A stretch of 64,000 nt of DNA from Clostridium_AD sp050717545. Its GTDB lineage: Bacteria > Bacillota > Clostridia > Clostridiales > Clostridiaceae. The DNA is taken from positions 1-64,000 of the forward strand of contig NZ_JBOITN010000029.1 in assembly GCF_050717545.1 (NCBI RefSeq). Reading direction: 5' to 3'. A model generated the notes under the pieces. The model saw only the letters and a program-made list of their open reading frames with translations, made no database searches and was not told the DNA's origin. Shown piece by piece: positions 60,295-64,000 of the stretch. A program made the position numbers and the translations under genes. The first letter of the stretch is position 1; every line of letters begins with the position of its first letter.

Positions 60295-61473
60295 ATGAAT
60301 TTTAATTATTTTATACCAACAAAAATATTATTTGGGCCGGGGAAACTGAATGAACTCGCAGGTGAAAAGCTTCCTGGTAAAAAAGCATTAATAGTTATTA
60401 CATCAGGTAATTCTGTTAAAAAATATGGCTATTTAAATCGACTTGAGACAATTTTAAAGGAGAAGGCGATTGAATATACTATATTTGATAAAATATTGCC
60501 TAATCCTATTAAAACTCACGTTATGGAGGGGGCAGCCGTTGCTAAAAAAGAAAATTGTGATTTTGTAATTGGACTTGGTGGTGGTAGCAGTATAGATTCA
60601 GCAAAAGCTATTGCTGTTATGGCGAAAAATTCTGGAGATTATTGGGATTATATATCTGGTGGATCTGGGAAAGGAATGCCACTTCAAAATGGAGCTCTTC
60701 CTATTGTTGCTATAACTACAACAGCAGGGACAGGTACAGAAGCTGATCCTTGGACTGTTATTACAAAAGAGGACACTCATGAAAAAATAGGATTTGGTAC
60801 AGAATGTACTTTTCCAACCCTTTCTGTAGTTGACCCGGAACTTATGTTAACAGTACCTAAGAATCTTACAGCGTATCAGGGATTTGATGCACTCTTTCAT
60901 GCAGCAGAAGGGTATATTGCAAATATAGCAACACCAATTAGTGATGGGTATGCACTTAAAAGTATTGAATCAATAGCTAAATATTTGCCTATTTGCGTGG
61001 AAAATGGAAATAATATTGAGGCTCGTACGCAAGTAGCTTTAGCAAATACTTTATCTGGCCTTGTTGAATCTACATCAAGCTGTACTTCGGAGCATTCTAT
61101 GGAACATGCATTAAGTGCTAAACATACCAAACTTCCACATGGTGCAGGCTTAATTATGTTATCTGAATCATATTTCACATTTTTCGCATCTAAAGTGCCA
61201 ACAAGATTTGAGCATATGGCAAAAGCTATGGGAGTTGATGTTGATTCTCTTACAAAAGAAGAACGTCCTATGTCTTTTGTAAAAGCGTTAATTGAACTTC
61301 AAGAAAAATGTGGCGTTAGCGATCTTAAGATGTCAAGCTACGGAATAGAAAAAGAAGAAATATTAACACTTGCAGACAATGCCCGTAAAACGATGGGCGG
61401 ATTATTTGAATTGGATCCATATACATTATCACTTGATGAAACAGTAGAAATTATGGGAAAGTCATACAAATAG
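60295..61473 (+). CDS. Iron-containing alcohol dehydrogenase
   Basis: 392 residues from ATG 60295 with AAAAGGAGG upstream; the longer ATG frame at 60205 is 5' UTR. The family begins FNYFIPTKILFGPGKLNEL. The NAD(P) loop is GLGGGSSIDSAKAIA near 90-105, and the iron ligands lie in GFDALFHAAEGYIAN (Asp/His) and EHSMEHALSAKHTKLPHGAG (His). It reduces aldehydes to alcohols or the reverse; substrate undefined. It stands alone, possibly once controlled by the decayed HxlR regulator upstream. Confidence 0.92.
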   Translation: MNFNYFIPTKILFGPGKLNELAGEKLPGKKALIVITSGNSVKKYGYLNRLETILKEKAIEYTIFDKILPNPIKTHVMEGAAVAKKENCDFVIGLGGGSSIDSAKAIAVMAKNSGDYWDYISGGSGKGMPLQNGALPIVAITTTAGTGTEADPWTVITKEDTHEKIGFGTECTFPTLSVVDPELMLTVPKNLTAYQGFDALFHAAEGYIANIATPISDGYALKSIESIAKYLPICVENGNNIEARTQVALANTLSGLVESTSSCTSEHSMEHALSAKHTKLPHGAGLIMLSESYFTFFASKVPTRFEHMAKAMGVDVDSLTKEERPMSFVKALIELQEKCGVSDLKMSSYGIEKEEILTLADNARKTMGGLFELDPYTLSLDETVEIMGKSYK

Positions 61474-61519
61474 TATGAAATATTACCTCTGCATTAATCA
61501 TATCTAAAATATACACTAA

Positions 61520-61696
61520 AAGTGGATTCCTCGGAATTCAGAAAAAGGATATGATGGAGATTGGTTTTTAAGAGCATATGATGCTTATGGTAATAAGGTT
61601 GGGAGCAAAGAAAATATTGAGGGGCAGATATATATAGAATCACAAGGCTTTTGCGTAATGGCAGGCATTGATGTAGAAGAGGGGTTGTTAATCTAG
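61520..61696 (+). pseudogene. Fragment of a GH94 cellobiose-phosphorylase-type gene
   Basis: One frame reads EKGYDGDWFLRAYDAYGNKV then GSKENIEGQIYIESQGFCVM and AGIDVEEGLLI, ending in TAG 61694-61696. This is the catalytic-domain stretch of glycoside phosphorylases (pattern DG-W-RAYD-G---GS-ENEEGQI-IE-QGF--M-G). A complete GH94 enzyme has about 800 residues; only about 55 remain, with no start. It is a deletion relic between the dehydrogenase and the next terminator. Confidence 0.75.
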
Positions 61697-61716
61697 TAAG
61701 AGTGAATCATATGGTC

Positions 61717-61757
61717 AAAAACACCCTGTTAAATAATATTTTAACAGGGTGTTTTTT
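61717..61757. terminator. Strong bidirectional terminator
   Basis: Arms 61717-61733 and 61740-61756 pair over 16-17 bp (core ACACCCTGTTAAA) with a short loop and an eight-T tail. The convergent AsnA-like gene ends at 61799. Confidence 0.88.
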
Positions 61758-61798
61758 TTGTAGATCCTATTTATATTGTTTACACTATAAAATAATAA

Positions 61799-62755
61799 CT
61801 AGAATACGTATTGCTGACCAGGTTTTCTGCAGAACAATGTTACATCGCTAATTTCAGGTTGCTTAGTTATAAATCTAGTTATTCTTTCTACTCCAAAACC
61901 AGCTCCAGCAGTCTTAAATAGTTCACCTTGTTTCGCAAGTTCTATATAATACCTAAATGCGGTTTCATCAGTAGCTAGTTCTCTCATTCTTAGAAGAATC
62001 CTGTCTAATGTAAATTCTCTTTCTCCTCCACTTAAACCTTCGCCAAATCCTAATGGCCATATAAGATCATAGTTTCTATAAGTTCCTAGGTTCTCTAGAT
62101 CTTCGGCATCATAAAATTCCCTCCTGTGGTTTGTTAAGAAGAAAGGCTGCGTTGCAGCTTTTGAAGCCTCTGCTTCGAAATCATCACCATATTTTGCTTG
62201 CATTTCATCTGTGGTATATTTTTTAAATGGTCCGCTTAAGTTAAGGTGATCCATACCTACTCCAAGTCTGGTTAATTCTGGAACACAGTTTTCTTTTACA
62301 AATTTGAATATGAAAGATACAATTTCTTCTATGAATTTAAGTACATCTTCCATAGTGCCTTCTTTAAATTCAAAGTCTACCTGAGTAAATTCGAATAGAT
62401 GCCTTGAATCACCTCTAGTTGCCTTCTCGAGTCTTATGTTTGGTGAAACTATATAAAGACTATCAATATCTGTGTTTAACATAGTCATTTGTTTGTGAAA
62501 TATCATTGACTTCATAACGTTAAATGTTTGTTTGTTATAAGTCAATTCGCAATCCTCAACACTATGGTTTAACGTATCTGTAATTGGAGACATCATAAGA
62601 GGTAGTACTCTAGTTATTCTTCTCTTATACATAAATTCATCTACAGCTTTTAAAACTGATTGTTGAACATATAATATATCCTTGATTTTTTTATTTTTAA
62701 TTTTAGCCACTGCTGTTTCTAATAGTATTTTTTCTTCTTTTATTAATTCTGTCAT
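61799..62755 (-). CDS. AsnA-like asparagine synthetase / class II aminoacyl-tRNA synthetase paralogue
   Basis: 318 residues from ATG 62755 behind CAGGGGGA. It is the catalytic core of an aspartyl/asparaginyl-tRNA synthetase without the N-terminal anticodon-binding OB domain. Motif 2 is RLEKATRGDSRHLFEFTQVD near 122-141 and motif 3 is GAGFGVERITRF near 295. Archaeal proteins of this build (AS-AR) make asparagine from aspartate and ammonia. The divergent Lrp/AsnC regulator gene supports that role, since AsnC controls asnA in E. coli. Alternatively it charges an unusual acceptor. Function inferred, superfamily firm. Confidence 0.82.
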   Translation of the reverse strand: MTELIKEEKILLETAVAKIKNKKIKDILYVQQSVLKAVDEFMYKRRITRVLPLMMSPITDTLNHSVEDCELTYNKQTFNVMKSMIFHKQMTMLNTDIDSLYIVSPNIRLEKATRGDSRHLFEFTQVDFEFKEGTMEDVLKFIEEIVSFIFKFVKENCVPELTRLGVGMDHLNLSGPFKKYTTDEMQAKYGDDFEAEASKAATQPFFLTNHRREFYDAEDLENLGTYRNYDLIWPLGFGEGLSGGEREFTLDRILLRMRELATDETAFRYYIELAKQGELFKTAGAGFGVERITRFITKQPEISDVTLFCRKPGQQYVF

Positions 62756-63053
62756 TATTAATTCCCCCTGATATATTTTTAGTTTCGTTTCATCCATTGA
62801 TAATATAATAATACATTTAACTAATTATTGCAATATATCTAAATAATATTTGTTATATTTATGAAATTAATAATTTAATTGCGTTTACATTATTAAAAAG
62901 TTAAAATATTAATTTTATTTGTGGCTTTTTTGCTGATTTGTTAATGTATTTGTTATAATGAAACAGAGTATATAATATTATCATGTAATCTATGTATAAT
63001 TATGGAATAAATATACATAATTAACACACGAAATCTTAAAAGGAGTTGATATT

Positions 63054-63518
63054 ATGAAATTAAATATTGCGGGGTTAGATGAGTTAGACTATCAAATATT
63101 AGAAATTTTAATTAAGGATTCTAGAAAGCCCTACCTTGAAATTGCAAGGAATTGTCATGTGAGTGGGGGAACAATTCACGTTAGAATGAACAAAATGCAA
63201 GAAATGGGATTGATTAAAGGAACAAGACTTATATTAGATACAAGTAAACTTGGATATGATGTATGTTGCTTTATTGGAATCTATCTTAACAAAGCATCTT
63301 CATATCCTGAAGTACTTGAACAATTAAAAGAAATAAAAGAAATAGTAGAGTTACATTACACTACAGGTGCGTATTCTATTTTCATAAAAGTCATGTGTAA
63401 GAGCATTTCTAATCTTCAAGATTTACTAATGAATAGACTTCAGGTAATTTCAGGAGTTCGAAGTACTGATACATTTATAACATTATCACAACCTATTGAT
63501 AGAAATATTTCTCTTTAA
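63054..63518 (+). CDS. Lrp/AsnC-family transcriptional regulator
   Basis: 154 residues. N-terminal winged helix-turn-helix (LDELDYQILEILIKDSRKPY; ARNCHVSGGTIHVRMNKMQE) and a C-terminal RAM effector domain (GYDVCCFIGIYLNKASSYPE; ELHYTTGAYSIFIKVMCKS). It most likely senses an amino acid, by context asparagine or aspartate, and regulates the divergent AsnA-like gene. Start ATG follows AAAGGAG. The 298-base divergent gap is AT-rich; I see no clear operator. A palindromic element begins at its stop codon. Confidence 0.92.
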   Translation: MKLNIAGLDELDYQILEILIKDSRKPYLEIARNCHVSGGTIHVRMNKMQEMGLIKGTRLILDTSKLGYDVCCFIGIYLNKASSYPEVLEQLKEIKEIVELHYTTGAYSIFIKVMCKSISNLQDLLMNRLQVISGVRSTDTFITLSQPIDRNISL

Positions 63519-63656
63519 CGACATTTCAGAAGGAAAGTCTCTCAATTCTATAAGTGGGAGTTATATACCCTAACAAATAGAAAACTTCATGGGGAGTATA
63601 AATCCCCTTCTGAAGTCGTTAATATTGCAGCTCCGCAGGAGATGATTTAACGACAT
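63514..63656. repeat. Palindromic element bounded by 11-bp direct repeats
   Basis: TTTAACGACAT occurs at 63514-63524 and 63646-63656. Between them AACGACATTTCAGAAGG (from 63517) pairs with CCTTCTGAAGTCGTT (to 63621) through a 15-bp stem with a 2-base bulge. The loop contains two smaller hairpins (GGGAGTTATATACCC; GGGGAGTATAAATCCCC). It has the build of a small non-autonomous mobile element or IS200/IS605-type end, and may also terminate the lrp transcript. Confidence 0.45.
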
Positions 63657-63785
63657 ATGATTGGGTGTTTTGATGAATGTGGTCAACATTTGCAATATAA
63701 TAGTCAAGATGTGCAAAGATTTTTTATTAATTCAGACCTATACTAAAAGTAATGTAATATCAAATATTCAAGGGGGCATTAATAA

Positions 63786-64000
63786 ATGAGAAGTGCAATT
63801 GTAGGATGTGGCGGTATAGGTAATGTTCATGCTTATAATATTAATAAGTTGCATAATAATAAGCTTGTAGCCTTTGCCGATATTAATATTGGGAAAGCTG
63901 AAAAATTTGTGGAAACTTATGGAGACAGCGAAAGTAAAGCATATAAAAGTTTAGAGGAAATGATGGCAAAAGAGGAAATTGATGTCTTGCATATCTGTAC
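63786..64000 (+). CDS. Gfo/Idh/MocA-family oxidoreductase, 5' part only
   Basis: ATG 63786 behind AAGGGGG opens MRSAIVGCGGIGNVHAYNI, the Rossmann glycine-rich loop of the family, followed by FADINIGKAEKF and EEIDVLHICT. The gene continues past the window end after 71 codons. It is a fourth member of the family in this window and probably starts another sugar-oxidation unit. Confidence 0.85.
   Translation, partial: MRSAIVGCGGIGNVHAYNINKLHNNKLVAFADINIGKAEKFVETYGDSESKAYKSLEEMMAKEEIDVLHIC

Noticed and set aside
1..64000. rRNA, tRNA, CRISPR arrays, transposases, prophage genes
   Set aside because: Read through both strands by eye; no cloverleaf-like genes, regularly spaced repeats or transposase motifs seen.

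Overview
The window is AT-rich DNA with strong AGGAGG-type ribosome binding sites, many ATG/TTG/GTG starts and hairpin terminators. Its gene content points to a Clostridium sensu stricto-like Firmicute: a YesM/YesN-type two-component pair, rubrerythrin, PEP-dependent dihydroxyacetone kinase, HD-GYP, L,D-transpeptidase, DUF421/DUF4363 and LytTR/AgrC-like genes. Species was not determined. I see no rRNA, tRNA, CRISPR array, intact transposase or prophage.

Layout. 1-6.85 kb: a sugar ABC importer (two permeases and a lipoprotein) followed by its likely YesM/YesN-type sensor and AraC-type response regulator. 6.97-7.63 kb: a rubrerythrin-cytochrome b5 fusion. 7.7-13.6 kb: an AraC regulator divergent from a sugar-oxidation cluster of three Gfo/Idh/MocA dehydrogenases and two TIM-barrel isomerases, the last one broken by a stop codon. 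13.7-16.7 kb: a minus-strand amino-acid ABC importer with a cytidylate-kinase-like gene. 17.2-19.2 kb: dhaKLM. 19.4-26.2 kb: an HD/HD-GYP protein, small proteins, an L,D-transpeptidase and a class B penicillin-binding protein. 27-30.4 kb: a second sugar ABC importer with a LacI-type operator and a decayed lacI-like remnant. 30.4-36 kb: a ferric-reductase-like protein, DUF421/DUF4363, an amidase and an antiporter. 36.2-44.6 kb: two ABC exporters, a GH3 glycosidase, a flavodoxin-fold reductase and an SGNH hydrolase. 44.9-46.2 kb: an MntA/HepT toxin-antitoxin pair and a small HTH regulator behind a phased repeat array. 46.3-52.7 kb: SstT, an MBL-fold lipoprotein, flavodoxin, a ClpP-like protease, a broken zinc-ribbon/YARHG gene and a MATE pump. 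52.9-55 kb: an Agr-like regulator/kinase pair with a G10 tract at the kinase ribosome binding site. 55-64 kb: mixed housekeeping genes (metallophosphoesterase, TauE/SafE, homoserine kinase, iron alcohol dehydrogenase, an AsnA-like synthetase divergent from an Lrp/AsnC regulator) and the start of another Gfo/Idh gene.

The first 13.6 kb reads as a carbohydrate import and oxidation region under two AraC-type regulators. The amino-acid importer, SstT, ThrB and the AsnA-like/Lrp pair serve amino-acid supply.

The strongest unexpected signal is gene decay hidden between intact genes. I see an in-frame TAG before the first permease, a nonsense TAA in a TIM-barrel gene, an apparent ATG-to-ATA start change, two single-base frameshifts, and truncated remnants of lacI-like, yaaA, DUF2382, HxlR and GH94 genes. 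Several regulatory elements also lack an obvious explanation: 21-bp phased TGACAA repeats, a diverged 61-bp repeat with a hairpin, an attenuator-like region, a GC-rich hairpin with a 13-codon ORF, and a palindromic element flanked by an 11-bp repeat.
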